A stretch of DNA of 64,000 nt from Desulfatitalea tepidiphila (GTDB taxonomy: Bacteria; Desulfobacterota; Desulfobacteria; Desulfobacterales; Desulfosarcinaceae). How positions within the stretch are numbered: position 1 is the stretch's first letter; each line of letters starts with the position of its first letter. Positions 25,878-35,185 of the stretch are shown piece after piece. The DNA is taken from contig NZ_BCAG01000005.1 of NCBI RefSeq assembly GCF_001293685.1, positions 1-64,000 of the forward strand, given 5' to 3'. The notes beneath the pieces are model-generated. The model searched no databases and had not been told where the DNA came from. It saw only the letters and a program-made list of their open reading frames with translations. Both the position numbers and the translations under genes were made by a program.

Positions 25878-27365
25878 CTACAGCCGCCAATGGTTCAACG
25901 TGTGCCAGGGGCCGGGATGCGCCGCAGTCGCAGCCACCGGCCCTGCCGTACGCGCCCGGGGCGCCATGGCATCGGCCGCATAGGCCATGGCAGCCAGTTC
26001 CAGGCGCTTGCGATCCGGCGCCCAGTCGGCGAAATGGGCGGCGATGAAATCAGTATAGGTCTCTCCGGCCTGGAACGGCGCCGAGGCGAGCACATCGAGC
26101 AGAAAGTCCATGGGCGTCCGCACCCCCAGCACCACATAGGATGTCAGGGCCCGGATCATCCGCCGGATGGCCAGCTCCCGGGTTTCCGCATGGACCACCA
26201 GCTTGGAGAGGATGGGGTCGTACTCCACCGGGACCTCGCTCCCGGCATAAACCCCGCAGTCGTTGCGGACGCCCGGCCCGGCCGGTTCCCGCAAGAATGC
26301 AATCCGTCCCGGCGACGGCATGAAGCGCTGCTCGGGGTCTTCCGCATAGATGCGGCATTCGATGGCGTGGCCCCGGCCGCGCACCTCGTCCTGGGTCAGG
26401 GCCAGCGGCCGGCCGGCGGCGATCTCGATCTGGTGGCGCACCAGGTCCAGGCCGGTGATCATCTCGGTGATGGGATGTTCCACCTGCAGGCGCGTGTTGA
26501 CCTCCAGGAAGTAAAAACGGCCGGCCGGGTCCAGGATGAACTCCACCGTGCCCGCGTTCACGTAGCCGGCCGCCCGGGCCGCCGCCACGGCCGCCTGTCC
26601 CATCTCGGCGCGCAGCTCGGGGCTCAAGGCCGGGCTGGGGGTCTCCTCGATGATCTTCTGGTGCCGGCGCTGGATCGAACACTCCCGTTCGAAGAGGTGA
26701 AGGATTCGGCCCTGGCCGTCGGCCAGGATCTGGAACTCCACGTGCCGCGACTTGGGCAGAAATTTCTCCAGGTAGATGGTGCCATTGCCGAAAGCGGCGG
26801 CCGCCTCCCGGGAGGCCGCCCGGCAGGCCTCGGCCAGGTCGTCGGGGCGCTCGACGATGCGCATGCCTTTGCCGCCGCCGCCGGCCGATGCCTTGACGAG
26901 CAGCGGGAAGCCGATCCGTTCGGCAGCGGCCGCCCAGGCGCCGGGGGCGTCGGCCGCCTCGATCATGCCCGGTATGATGGGCACCCCGCCCGCCTGCATG
27001 ATCCGCCGCGCCGTGAGTTTGTCCCCCAGGCTGCGGATCACCTGGGCCGGCGGACCGATGAAGACGATCCTTTCCCGCTCGCAGCGTTCGGCGAAGTCCG
27101 CATTTTCGGCCAGAAACCCATAACCGGGATGAACGGCCTCGGCGCCGGTCTGTTTGGCCGCATCGACGATGCGGTCGATGTCCAGGTAACTCTTGGATGG
27201 CTCGGCGGGTCCGATGGGCACCGCCTCGTCGGCCTCCAGGGCGTGCAGGGCGTGCCGGTCGGCATCGGAACAGACGGCCACCGTGGCGATGCCCATCTCC
27301 TGGCAGGTGCGCATGATCCGCACCGCGATCTCTCCGCGGTTGGCGATCAGAATCTTTTTAAACAT
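25878..27365 (-). CDS. Biotin carboxylase subunit of an acyl-CoA carboxylase
   Basis: A 495-residue ATP-grasp biotin carboxylase. It opens with the family signature MFKKILIANRGEIAVR, has the Gly-rich ATP loop GGGGKGMRIV and the HVEFQILADGQG segment, and ends with a short lid region. It uses ATP and bicarbonate to carboxylate the biotin on the carrier protein at 25286. The start at 27365 is chosen by family alignment; an in-frame ATG at 27377 (GNR extension) is possible, and the longer open frame to 27563 is not used. It is separate from the carrier, unlike fused MccA/AtuF. Confidence 0.93.
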   Translation of the reverse strand: MFKKILIANRGEIAVRIMRTCQEMGIATVAVCSDADRHALHALEADEAVPIGPAEPSKSYLDIDRIVDAAKQTGAEAVHPGYGFLAENADFAERCERERIVFIGPPAQVIRSLGDKLTARRIMQAGGVPIIPGMIEAADAPGAWAAAAERIGFPLLVKASAGGGGKGMRIVERPDDLAEACRAASREAAAAFGNGTIYLEKFLPKSRHVEFQILADGQGRILHLFERECSIQRRHQKIIEETPSPALSPELRAEMGQAAVAAARAAGYVNAGTVEFILDPAGRFYFLEVNTRLQVEHPITEMITGLDLVRHQIEIAAGRPLALTQDEVRGRGHAIECRIYAEDPEQRFMPSPGRIAFLREPAGPGVRNDCGVYAGSEVPVEYDPILSKLVVHAETRELAIRRMIRALTSYVVLGVRTPMDFLLDVLASAPFQAGETYTDFIAAHFADWAPDRKRLELAAMAYAADAMAPRARTAGPVAATAAHPGPWHTLNHWRL

Positions 27366-27417
27366 GCGGTTCCCCATGGGATTGGCCTCTGCTGTCGGGC
27401 ATGGGTTACAATGAATG

Positions 27418-29034
27418 TTACATGCGGAAAATGCCGTAGCCGTGTACATCGCTGCGCAAAGGCGCGTTGAGGGCCGCGGAAAGGCCAAGCCCCAGGACGT
27501 CGCGGGTCTTGGCCGGATCGATGATCCCGTCATCCCAAAGGTTGGCGGTGCTGTAATAGGCATCGCCCTCCTTGAGGGCCGCCGCGATGACCGGCTCCCG
27601 GATGGCCTCGACCTCCTCCCCGGTCATGGGCGGCTGGCCCGCCCTCGCCCGCTGGTCGTTCTGCAGGGTGATGAGCACGTCGGCCGCCTGGCGGCCCCCC
27701 ATGACCCCGATCTGGTGGTTGGGCCAGGTCCACAAAAACCGAGGCCCGTATGCCCTTCCGCACATGGCGTAGTTGCCGGCGCCGAACGATGCGCCCACCA
27801 TGACGGTGAACTTGGGGACCGTGGCCGTGGCCACCGCGTTGACCATTTTATGGCCGTTCTTGGTGATACCCCCGCGCTCGTAATCCCGGCCGATGATAAA
27901 ACCGGTGATGTTCTGCAGGAACACCAGGGGAATCTGGCGCTTATCGCACAACTGGATGAACTGGGTGCCCTTCAGGGCGCTTTCGGAAAAGAGGATGCCG
28001 TTGTTTCCCAGGATGCCCACCGGGTAGCCGTGAATGTGGGCGAAACCGCAGATCAGGGTGGCGCCGTACATCTCCTTGAACTCGATGAACTCGCTGCCGT
28101 CCACGATCCGGGCGATGATTTCCCGGCTGTCGTAAGGTTCCGAAATATCCCCGGGCACGATCCCGTAGATCTCTTTAGGGTCGTAGAGGGGCGGCCGGGG
28201 CTCCCGGGCGGTCAGGCGGGCCTTGGGGGTGTCCGGCAGGTTGGCCACCAGCCGGCGCACGATCTCGATGGCGTGGGCGTCGTCTTCGGCATAGTAATCC
28301 GACACCCCCGATTCGGCACAGTGCACCTCGGCGCCGCCCAGTTCGTCGGCCGTGACCTCCTCGCCGGTGGCGGCTTTCACCAGCGGCGGGCCGCCCAGGA
28401 AGATGGCGCCGTGGCCCCGGACGTGGACCACCTCGTCGCTCATGGCCGGCACGTAGGCCCCGCCGGCCGTGCACAGGCCCATGACGGCCGTGATCTGGGG
28501 GACGCCCATCTTGCTCAGGATCGCCTGATTGTAAAAGACCCGCCCGCCGTCGTCCACATCCGGAAAAATTTCGGACTGCAGAGGCAGAAAGGCGCCCGCC
28601 GAATCGAGCAGATTCACCATGGGCAGTCGGTTCTCCATGGCGATCGTCTGGCTGCGCAAGGTCTTCTTCACGGTCATGGGATAGGAGGAACCCCCTTTGA
28701 TGCCGGGGTCGTTGATCGACAGGAGCACCTCCCGGCCGGAGACCATGCCGATCCCGATGATCACCCCGGCCTTGTGAATCGTGCCGCCGTACATACCCTT
28801 GGCGGCCAGCGGCGCGATTTCGAGAAACGGGGTGTTGGGGTCCAGGAGCAGATCCAGCTTCTTGGGCGTCGGCAGTTTGCCGATTTCTTCCAGCCGCCTC
28901 AGCGCCTTTTCCGGACGTTCGTTCATCGACCGGCTCAATTCCACGTTCAAATCGGCCACGCGCGCCGCCATGACCTCATAATTCTTCCGATACCCATCCG
29001 ATTGGGTGTCGATGCGGGACTCGATCACATGCAT
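27418..29034 (-). CDS. Acyl-CoA carboxylase carboxyltransferase (MCC/GCC beta type)
   Basis: A 538-residue crotonase-superfamily carboxyltransferase of the methylcrotonyl-/geranyl-CoA carboxylase beta type. Features: RLEEIGKLPTPKKLDLLLD, the oxyanion loop GICTAGGAYVPAMSDE-like (GLCTAGGAYVPAMSDE) and the second loop GASFGAGNYAMCGRAYGPRF. It transfers the carboxyl group from biotin to the gamma carbon of a branched enoyl-CoA. It is the first gene of the operon; AAGGAG lies twelve bases before the ATG and a candidate sigma-54 promoter about 125 bp upstream. MCC- versus GCC-type specificity cannot be assigned by eye. Confidence 0.93.
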   Translation of the reverse strand: MHVIESRIDTQSDGYRKNYEVMAARVADLNVELSRSMNERPEKALRRLEEIGKLPTPKKLDLLLDPNTPFLEIAPLAAKGMYGGTIHKAGVIIGIGMVSGREVLLSINDPGIKGGSSYPMTVKKTLRSQTIAMENRLPMVNLLDSAGAFLPLQSEIFPDVDDGGRVFYNQAILSKMGVPQITAVMGLCTAGGAYVPAMSDEVVHVRGHGAIFLGGPPLVKAATGEEVTADELGGAEVHCAESGVSDYYAEDDAHAIEIVRRLVANLPDTPKARLTAREPRPPLYDPKEIYGIVPGDISEPYDSREIIARIVDGSEFIEFKEMYGATLICGFAHIHGYPVGILGNNGILFSESALKGTQFIQLCDKRQIPLVFLQNITGFIIGRDYERGGITKNGHKMVNAVATATVPKFTVMVGASFGAGNYAMCGRAYGPRFLWTWPNHQIGVMGGRQAADVLITLQNDQRARAGQPPMTGEEVEAIREPVIAAALKEGDAYYSTANLWDDGIIDPAKTRDVLGLGLSAALNAPLRSDVHGYGIFRM

Positions 29035-29158
29035 GGTGTCGCCTGTCTCCTTTTGGGTGCCTGCGCTGTTTGCCGGGAGATGCGTGAAAAGGGATGGACG
29101 ATGGCGATAACGCTGTGATTCAGGTGCAAAGGCCCATCCCTATCAGGGGAAGGGTCTT

Positions 29159-29174
29159 TCAAGGTTGGTGCCAA
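29159..29174 (-). promoter_or_regulatory. Candidate sigma-54 promoter of the carboxylase operon
   Basis: On the minus strand TTGGCAC-CAACC-TTGA matches the -24/-12 consensus (TGGCAC, five bases, TTGC) except that the last -12 base is A. It lies about 125 bp upstream of the first operon gene, and a sigma-54-dependent activator is encoded divergently, which is the expected arrangement. Confidence 0.6.
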
Positions 29175-29244
29175 ACATCGGGATCGAATCTTCAGGTTGA
29201 TTTAACAACGAATATGAATCGACGGGAATCGATTGACGCCCGAC

Positions 29245-29308
29245 ATGTTTCAATTTATGCTTAACGCGAATGAAATATGTGAAACATCAGAGAAACAACA
29301 TTGAAACA
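29245..29308. promoter_or_regulatory. TGTTTCA inverted/direct repeats, possible activator sites
   Basis: ATGTTTCA (29245-29252) and TGAAACAT (29280-29287) form a perfect 8-bp inverted repeat, and a further TGAAACA lies at 29302-29308. They sit 70-150 bp upstream of the sigma-54-like promoter and just before the regulator start, fitting an upstream activating sequence that could also autoregulate. Confidence 0.5.
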
Positions 29309-29325
29309 CGAGGAGCGATCTCCAT

Positions 29326-31047
29326 ATGCCGCCCAACGCCGTGAACTCCCGGGACAACGTCAACTTCAAGCGGATCCTCGACGATCTGAAGATCAGTTAC
29401 TGGCTCACCGATCTCAACTTCGTCCTCCTGGACGTCAACGAGACCTTTCTCGAATTTGCCGGTGCCAGCCGGAAGAACTTGATCGGCCGGGACATGCGCA
29501 CCCTGATCAGCCGCGAAGAGATTCAAATGGTGGAGCATAATGCCAGGCTGCTCAAGGAGGGGAAAAAAACGGTCCAGTACGAACTCTACATCTACGGACC
29601 GCGCAACCGGGAAAAGATTCCGATCCTGTTTCACCAGTCGCTCAACACCGACGCCAACGGCCGACCGGCCACGGTCAACATCCTTCTGGTGGATATCAGC
29701 GAACAGAAACGCATGCGCGACGACCTGGAAAAAGAGAAGCGTATGCTCCAGAGCATTCTCTTCGGCATCCGGGATTGCGTCTCGATCTTCGATGAGAACG
29801 GACGCTACATGTTCGGCAGCCCCGAGAGCTTGACCCTGCATGGCGGCCGCACATCGCCGTTGGTGCCCCTGGGCGCCAAGGGTCCGGTCGAACTATCCAT
29901 GACCGCGGCTGGTCAAACCCGCCAGTTTCTGGGTGAGATCCGCCCGATCCACGACCACGAAGGCCGCCTGTTCGCCCATGCCGAAACCCTCACCGACATC
30001 ACCGACAACGTCCGCCTGGCCGAAAAGGAGCGGGAGTTGTTTCACTTCAGGCGGCAGAAGCGACGCAGCGACTTGCAGACCGAAATGATCGGCAGCGGAC
30101 GGGAGATGGAGGCGGTCTTTGAAACTATCGTGCGCTGTGCGGAGGTCGACTCCAGCGTTCTGATCACCGGGGAGACGGGGGTGGGCAAGGAGGTGGCCGC
30201 CCGTGCCATCCACGGCCAGAGCCATCGTAAGAACAAGCCCTTCGTGGCCGTCAACTGCGGGGCCCTGCCGGAAACGCTGCTCGAGTCGGAGCTCTTCGGC
30301 CATGTAAAAGGCGCCTTCACCGGGGCGATCTCGGACCGGGCCGGCCTGTTCAGGGAGGCCCACGAAGGCACGCTCTTTCTGGATGAAATCGGAGAGCTGG
30401 ACACGGGCATGCAGGTCAAGCTGCTCAGGGTGCTGCAGGAACGCAAGGTGCGCCCGGTGGGCTCGGACCGCTTCTATCCGGTGGACGTGCGCATCATCTG
30501 CGCCACCAACCGGGATCTGCAGGCCGGTGTCCGCCAGGGAAGATTCCGGATGGATCTCTACTACCGGGTGGCGGTGATTCCCCTGGTCCTTCCCCCGCTG
30601 AGGGAGCGATCGCAGGACATCCTCCGGCTGGCGGGCCACTTCATCGACAAGCACCAGAAGAAAGACCGCCGGCATCTGAAAACCCTCAGCCTCTCCGCAC
30701 GGCAACTGCTCCAGCAGTACCCATGGCCGGGCAACATTCGTGAACTCGAGAACGCCATGGAGCACGCCCTGGCCATGAGCCGGGAGATGGAAATCACGCC
30801 CGCCTGCCTACCCCTGCAGATCCTCTATCCCGAAAGCCAGGCGCCGATGGCTGCCCAGGAGTCCCACTTTGCCGGCCTCCTGAACGATCCACCGAAACGG
30901 CACGAACGCGAGCACCGCGCCATCGTGGACGCTCTCGCCAGGCACGACGGCCACCTGGGCGACGCGGCCGAGGAATTGGGCATATCCCGGGTCACCCTCT
31001 GGCGGAAGAGAAAGAAGTACGGATGCATATCATCCGTATCGCGATAA
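29326..31047 (+). CDS. Sigma-54-dependent transcriptional activator with PAS domains
   Basis: A 573-residue NtrC-class enhancer-binding protein. Two N-terminal PAS-like regions (about 15-125 and 140-235) replace a receiver domain, so the signal is probably a small ligand or redox cue. The AAA+ domain has Walker A GETGVGKE at 282-289 and the sigma-54 contact motif GAFTGA at 329-334. The C-terminal Fis-type helix-turn-helix reads AAEELGISRVTLWRKRKKYG. It is divergent from the nine-gene acyl-CoA operon, which has a sigma-54-like promoter, so it is the likely activator of that operon. AGGAG lies ten bases before the ATG. Confidence 0.93.
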   Translation: MPPNAVNSRDNVNFKRILDDLKISYWLTDLNFVLLDVNETFLEFAGASRKNLIGRDMRTLISREEIQMVEHNARLLKEGKKTVQYELYIYGPRNREKIPILFHQSLNTDANGRPATVNILLVDISEQKRMRDDLEKEKRMLQSILFGIRDCVSIFDENGRYMFGSPESLTLHGGRTSPLVPLGAKGPVELSMTAAGQTRQFLGEIRPIHDHEGRLFAHAETLTDITDNVRLAEKERELFHFRRQKRRSDLQTEMIGSGREMEAVFETIVRCAEVDSSVLITGETGVGKEVAARAIHGQSHRKNKPFVAVNCGALPETLLESELFGHVKGAFTGAISDRAGLFREAHEGTLFLDEIGELDTGMQVKLLRVLQERKVRPVGSDRFYPVDVRIICATNRDLQAGVRQGRFRMDLYYRVAVIPLVLPPLRERSQDILRLAGHFIDKHQKKDRRHLKTLSLSARQLLQQYPWPGNIRELENAMEHALAMSREMEITPACLPLQILYPESQAPMAAQESHFAGLLNDPPKRHEREHRAIVDALARHDGHLGDAAEELGISRVTLWRKRKKYGCISSVSR

Positions 31048-31082
31048 AGCTGAAAAGATAATGTCACTTGGGGGCATCAAAA

Positions 31083-31110
31083 AAACGCCCCGGCCGAAGC
31101 CGGGGCGTTT
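31083..31110. terminator. Bidirectional terminator between the activator gene and fhs
   Basis: A perfect 12-bp stem AAACGCCCCGGC/GCCGGGGCGTTT with a CGAA tetraloop. On the minus strand it is followed by seven T residues, making it a strong terminator for fhs; on the plus strand the tail is weaker. It lies 36 bp after the activator stop and 27 bp after the fhs stop. Confidence 0.92.
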
Positions 31111-31136
31111 GATGTATTTACATATCCTGGTAAAGC

Positions 31137-32900
31137 TTAGAACAGGCCGCTCACCTTGCCGGTAGCCGGATCGACGTCGATGCGGCGGAAGGCCGGGTTG
31201 GAGCTGGTGCCGGGCATCAGGCTGATGGTGCCTGCGCAGGGGCACAGGAACTTGGCGCCCGAGTAGATGAGGACGTCGCGGATCGGCAGACGCCATCCCT
31301 TGGGCACGCCCTTCTTGACCGGGTCGTGGCTCAGGGAGAGGTGGGTCTTGACCATCATGGTGGCGAAATCGGCGTACTTGGGATCGTTCTCCAGCATCTC
31401 GGCCTTGGCGGCGGCATCGGGCAGCCAGTCCACGCCGTCGGCGCCGTACACTTCCTTGGCGATCAGGTCCACGCGGTCGCGCAGCTTCATCTCCAGCGGG
31501 TAGAGGAATTTAAAGTCGTTGCCTTCCTCGCAGGCTTCGATGACCGCATCGGCGAACTCCAGGGCGCCTTCGCCGCCCTTTTCCCAGTGCTTGGACTCGG
31601 CGCAGCGGGCGCCGGCGGCTTCGGCCGCCTTACGCACGATGGCGCACTCGGCGTCGGTGTCCGTATAGAAGCGGTTGATGCAGACCACCGGGTTGATGCC
31701 GGATTTGCGGATCACGCCGATCATGTGCACCATGTTCTCGACACCCTTTTCCACCAGGGCCAGGTTCTCCTTGGTGTAGGCATCGTCCAGGGCCTTGCCG
31801 GCCACGACCTTGGGACCGCCGCCGTGCATTTTCAGGGCGCGGACGGTGGAGGTCAGAACCGAAACATGGGGCTTCAGACCGGAGAAGCGGCACTTGACGT
31901 TCCAGAACTTCTCGAATCCGATGTCGGCGGCGAAGCCGGACTCTGTGACATGGTAATCCCACAGCTTGAGGCCCACGCGGTCGGCGATGATCGAGCTCTG
32001 GCCCACGGCGATGTTGGCGAACGGGCCGGCATGCACCAGGCAGGGCTGATATTCGGCCGTGCTCATGAGGGTGGGGTTGATGGTGTTGCGCATGAAGGCG
32101 GCCATGGCGTTGCCCACTTCCAGGTCGCGGCAGGTGACCGGTTTGCCGCTCTTGTCGAAGGCCACGGTGATATTGTTGATGCGCTCTTTCAGGTCGGCCA
32201 GGTCGGTGGCCACCGCCAGGATGGCCATCAGCTCGGAACCCACGGCGATGCCGAACTTGGACTGCATGGTGTAGCCGTCGGTGCGGCCGCCGAGGCCGAT
32301 GACGATGTTGCGCAGGGCCTGGGCGCAGAAGTCGATGATCCAGCCCATCTCGACGCGGGTGGGGTCGATGTCCAGCCTGCGCATCTTGGTCAGGCGGGCC
32401 AGCTGCTCGTCGTTGTAGTTGCGCTCGTGCTGCATGCGGGCGGTCATGGCCACCATGCCCAGGTTGTGGGCGTTCATGATGTCGTTGATGTCGCCGGTCA
32501 AACCCAGGGAGAACTCGGTCATGGGGATCAGCAGGGAGTTGCCGCCGCCGGCCGCGGTACCCTTGACATTCATGGTGGGGCCGCCCGAAGGTTGACGCAG
32601 GGCGCCGCCCACGCTCTTGCCGCGGGCGCCCAGGCCTTCCATCAAGCCTAACGAGGTGGTGCTTTTGCCCTCGCCCAGCGGGGTCGGGGTGATGGCGGTC
32701 ACTTCAATGTACTTGCCGTCCGGTTTGCCTTGCAGGCGCTTGATGATTTTCAGAAAATCCAGTTTGGACAGGCGGCCCATGGGCAGCATCTCGTCCGCTT
32801 CAAGACCCAGCTTGGCCCGCCACTCCTCGGGCATGGGCATGTTCTTTTCCGCTTCTTCGGAAATTTGCCAGTCGGCCATCTTTGTCGCATCGTAAGCCAT
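31137..32900 (-). CDS. fhs: Formate-tetrahydrofolate ligase
   Basis: A 587-residue formyltetrahydrofolate synthetase: ATP + formate + THF to 10-formyl-THF. The ATP-binding motif [12 protein letters not shown], the segment [20 protein letters not shown] and the C-terminal [15 protein letters not shown] are diagnostic, and the length is slightly above the usual 555-560. AGGAGG lies eight bases before the ATG. In acetogens and many sulfate reducers this is a methyl-branch enzyme of the Wood-Ljungdahl pathway. It stands alone here, with no folD or metF next to it. Confidence 0.97.
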   Translation of the reverse strand: MAYDATKMADWQISEEAEKNMPMPEEWRAKLGLEADEMLPMGRLSKLDFLKIIKRLQGKPDGKYIEVTAITPTPLGEGKSTTSLGLMEGLGARGKSVGGALRQPSGGPTMNVKGTAAGGGNSLLIPMTEFSLGLTGDINDIMNAHNLGMVAMTARMQHERNYNDEQLARLTKMRRLDIDPTRVEMGWIIDFCAQALRNIVIGLGGRTDGYTMQSKFGIAVGSELMAILAVATDLADLKERINNITVAFDKSGKPVTCRDLEVGNAMAAFMRNTINPTLMSTAEYQPCLVHAGPFANIAVGQSSIIADRVGLKLWDYHVTESGFAADIGFEKFWNVKCRFSGLKPHVSVLTSTVRALKMHGGGPKVVAGKALDDAYTKENLALVEKGVENMVHMIGVIRKSGINPVVCINRFYTDTDAECAIVRKAAEAAGARCAESKHWEKGGEGALEFADAVIEACEEGNDFKFLYPLEMKLRDRVDLIAKEVYGADGVDWLPDAAAKAEMLENDPKYADFATMMVKTHLSLSHDPVKKGVPKGWRLPIRDVLIYSGAKFLCPCAGTISLMPGTSSNPAFRRIDVDPATGKVSGLF

Positions 32901-33106
32901 CGATCCAACCTCCTTTTAAGGGTTTCGTTATGAGAATGACGGGCGCATGGTCCTGAGTGCGCCGGGTGATTGCGTGGTTGCGAGCCGCATGGAAACCTTT
33001 GAAGTTGTGCAGCAGGAAACGCCGGCGGTTTAGACTTCTTACATGGTGCAAACAGTGCGCTCCTTAGCATGCGACCGCAAATTTGGCAAGCGCAAACGGG
33101 AGGAAC
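32901..33106. other. fhs upstream region
   Basis: About 206 bp upstream of fhs. It has several GC-rich imperfect palindromes but no recognised riboswitch and no supported gene. The promoter of fhs should be here; I could not place it. Confidence 0.3.
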
Positions 33107-33154
33107 CGGCGATTCTCACTGAATGCCATTCATTAAATTCGGCGTGGGTGGAGG
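33107..33154 (-). repeat. Hairpin element fragment, copy G
   Basis: A ~48-bp remnant of one end of the mobile hairpin family: GGCGATTCTCACTGAATGCC, then CATTCATTAAATTCGGCG and TGGGTGGAG. The rest of the element is missing. It lies next to the stop codon of the ABC exporter gene. Confidence 0.7.
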
Positions 33155-33163
33155 GTGCTGATT

Positions 33164-35185
33164 TTATGGCATGGACCGGGCGGCCGCGTTGATGCGGTCC
33201 TGCCGGTGAAGCCGGGCGTAGAGCCCGCCGGCGGCCAGGAGTCGGTCGTGGGATCCCTCTTCAACGATGCGCCCCTCATGGAGCACTACGATGCGGTCGG
33301 CCATGCGGGCCGTGGAGAGACGGTGGGCCACGATGATGCAGGTGCGCCCGGCCATCAGGTTGTCCAATGCGCCATATATGGCGGCTTCGGTCTGGGAGTC
33401 GATGTAGGAGGTGGCTTCGTCCAGCAGGATCAACTGCGCATCGCGTGCCAGGGCGCGGGCGATGGTGATCAGCTGGCGTTCGCCGCTGGAGAGTCCGCCG
33501 CCGCCCTTGTCGAGATAGGTATCGAGACCCTGGGGCAGCCTTGCCACCAGCTCTTCGCAATGGGCCGCGGCGATCACACGGCCCTCGGCGGCCGGATCGA
33601 CCTCGTCCGAATCAGGGAAAATGTTTCGGCGCAAGGTGGCGGAAAAAAGAACCGGCTCCTGGGTGACCAGGGCGGTCAGCCCCCGGAGGCGGCGCGGATC
33701 GATGCGGCGCACATCGAAGCCGTTGATGCGCACCTGTCCGGCGGTCGGGTCGTAAAAGCGCTGCACCAGATTGAGCACGCTGGTCTTGCCCGCACCGGTG
33801 GGGCCGACCAGGGCCATCCGCTGGCCCTGGCGAAGCTCGAGGCTCACGTCGCGCAGCACCCATTCGCCCGGCGTATAGGCGAACGAGACACGGTCGAGGG
33901 TCAGCCGTTCGAGGACCAGGGGCGTCGATGGGGAGGCAACCTCGGCGTCCGCATCCTGGGACAGCCGTTCGTCGATATCGAGCAGCCCGAAGATGCGTTC
34001 GGCCGAGGCCATGGCGTTTTGCAGGACATTGTAATTTTCGGCCAGGTCCCGCATGGGTCGGAAAAACATCCGGATGTAGGAGATGGCCAGGACCAGGACG
34101 CCCAGAGTGATGTGGCCGCCCAGCACCTGGTGGCCTCCGTAGAGCACCAGCACGGCCAGCGTGGCGATGCCCAGGGCCTCGATCATGGGCATGAAGACGG
34201 CGAACACATGGATCTCCTGCATGCCCAGTCGATAATTCTCTGCATTGAGGCGCTCGAAGCGTTGCCGGTTGCGCGCCTCCTGCACAAAGCACTGGATGGT
34301 CTTGATGCCATCGATGGACTCGGCCATGTGCGTGTTGATTTCGGCCACCTTGACGCGCAGGGCGCGAAACACTCCCCGGGCACGGGCCGAAAAGCGCATG
34401 GCCAGCCACACCACGATGGGCAGGACGGCGAAGGCCACCAGGGTCAGTTGCCAATCGAGGGCCAGCAGCACGATGGTGATGCCCGCCAGAAGGAAAACGT
34501 CCTTGAACACCATGGAGACGAAGGTGGTGAACAGTTCGTGCATGTTCTGCACGTCGTTGGTGGCCCGCGTGACCAGGCTGGCCACCGGCCGGCGGGCAAA
34601 AAAGGCCATGCTCTGCCGCTGGATATGCGCATACAGCCGCATGCGCAGGTCGTGCATGATGGTGTGGCCGGCCCGTTCCATGATGACGCGCTGGAAAAAG
34701 GTGAGTCCGAACTCGGCCGCCACAAGGACGAGAAAGACGACCACCGCCCATCCCAGCCCCCGGATGTCGCCCCGCCGCAATGCGGCGATGTCCTCCGGCG
34801 ATAGATGCGCCAGATCGTCGTAGGCGATGCGGGCCGTATGGCCGTCGGTCGCGAAGAGATCGGCGTGCGCGGATACGATGGCGCGCGCCTCGGGCGTGGT
34901 CAACGGCACGGTGAGATAACGGCTCGCCTCTGTTTCGCTGGCACCGCCAGTCGCACCCGGAGCAACATCGCCGCTGTTGGCCGGCGGCACGATGTAGCGG
35001 TCGATGGCGATTTTGCCGAAATAGGGCAAGGCCAGCTCGATGAGCGTCAGGACCACGACCAGGGCCACCGACCCCAGGAGCATGCGCCGATGGGGCCGCA
35101 CCAGTGGCCAAAGCCGACGGATCAGGGCCGGATCGTAGGGCTTGCCGCTGTGCCCCTCTTCCACATAGCCGTAATCAGCGCGCAT
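33164..35185 (-). CDS. Heterodimeric ABC exporter, subunit with the consensus catalytic site
   Basis: A 673-residue type-I ABC exporter half-transporter (six helices plus nucleotide-binding domain). Walker A is GPTGAGKTS, the signature is LSSGERQ, and Walker B is LILLDEATS with the catalytic Glu intact. Between the first two helices lies an unusual ~85-residue polar insertion (YIVPPANSG... to DIRGLGWAV), predicted extracytoplasmic. AGGAG lies about seven bases before ATG 35185, and the start overlaps the partner gene by 11 bp. The substrate (lipid, peptide or drug) is not readable from sequence. Confidence 0.92.
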   Translation of the reverse strand: MRADYGYVEEGHSGKPYDPALIRRLWPLVRPHRRMLLGSVALVVVLTLIELALPYFGKIAIDRYIVPPANSGDVAPGATGGASETEASRYLTVPLTTPEARAIVSAHADLFATDGHTARIAYDDLAHLSPEDIAALRRGDIRGLGWAVVVFLVLVAAEFGLTFFQRVIMERAGHTIMHDLRMRLYAHIQRQSMAFFARRPVASLVTRATNDVQNMHELFTTFVSMVFKDVFLLAGITIVLLALDWQLTLVAFAVLPIVVWLAMRFSARARGVFRALRVKVAEINTHMAESIDGIKTIQCFVQEARNRQRFERLNAENYRLGMQEIHVFAVFMPMIEALGIATLAVLVLYGGHQVLGGHITLGVLVLAISYIRMFFRPMRDLAENYNVLQNAMASAERIFGLLDIDERLSQDADAEVASPSTPLVLERLTLDRVSFAYTPGEWVLRDVSLELRQGQRMALVGPTGAGKTSVLNLVQRFYDPTAGQVRINGFDVRRIDPRRLRGLTALVTQEPVLFSATLRRNIFPDSDEVDPAAEGRVIAAAHCEELVARLPQGLDTYLDKGGGGLSSGERQLITIARALARDAQLILLDEATSYIDSQTEAAIYGALDNLMAGRTCIIVAHRLSTARMADRIVVLHEGRIVEEGSHDRLLAAGGLYARLHRQDRINAAARSMP

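Noticed and set aside
27415..29118. Plus-strand 567-codon frame opposite the carboxyltransferase
   Set aside because: Antisense shadow of a conserved carboxyltransferase; no domain-like sequence.
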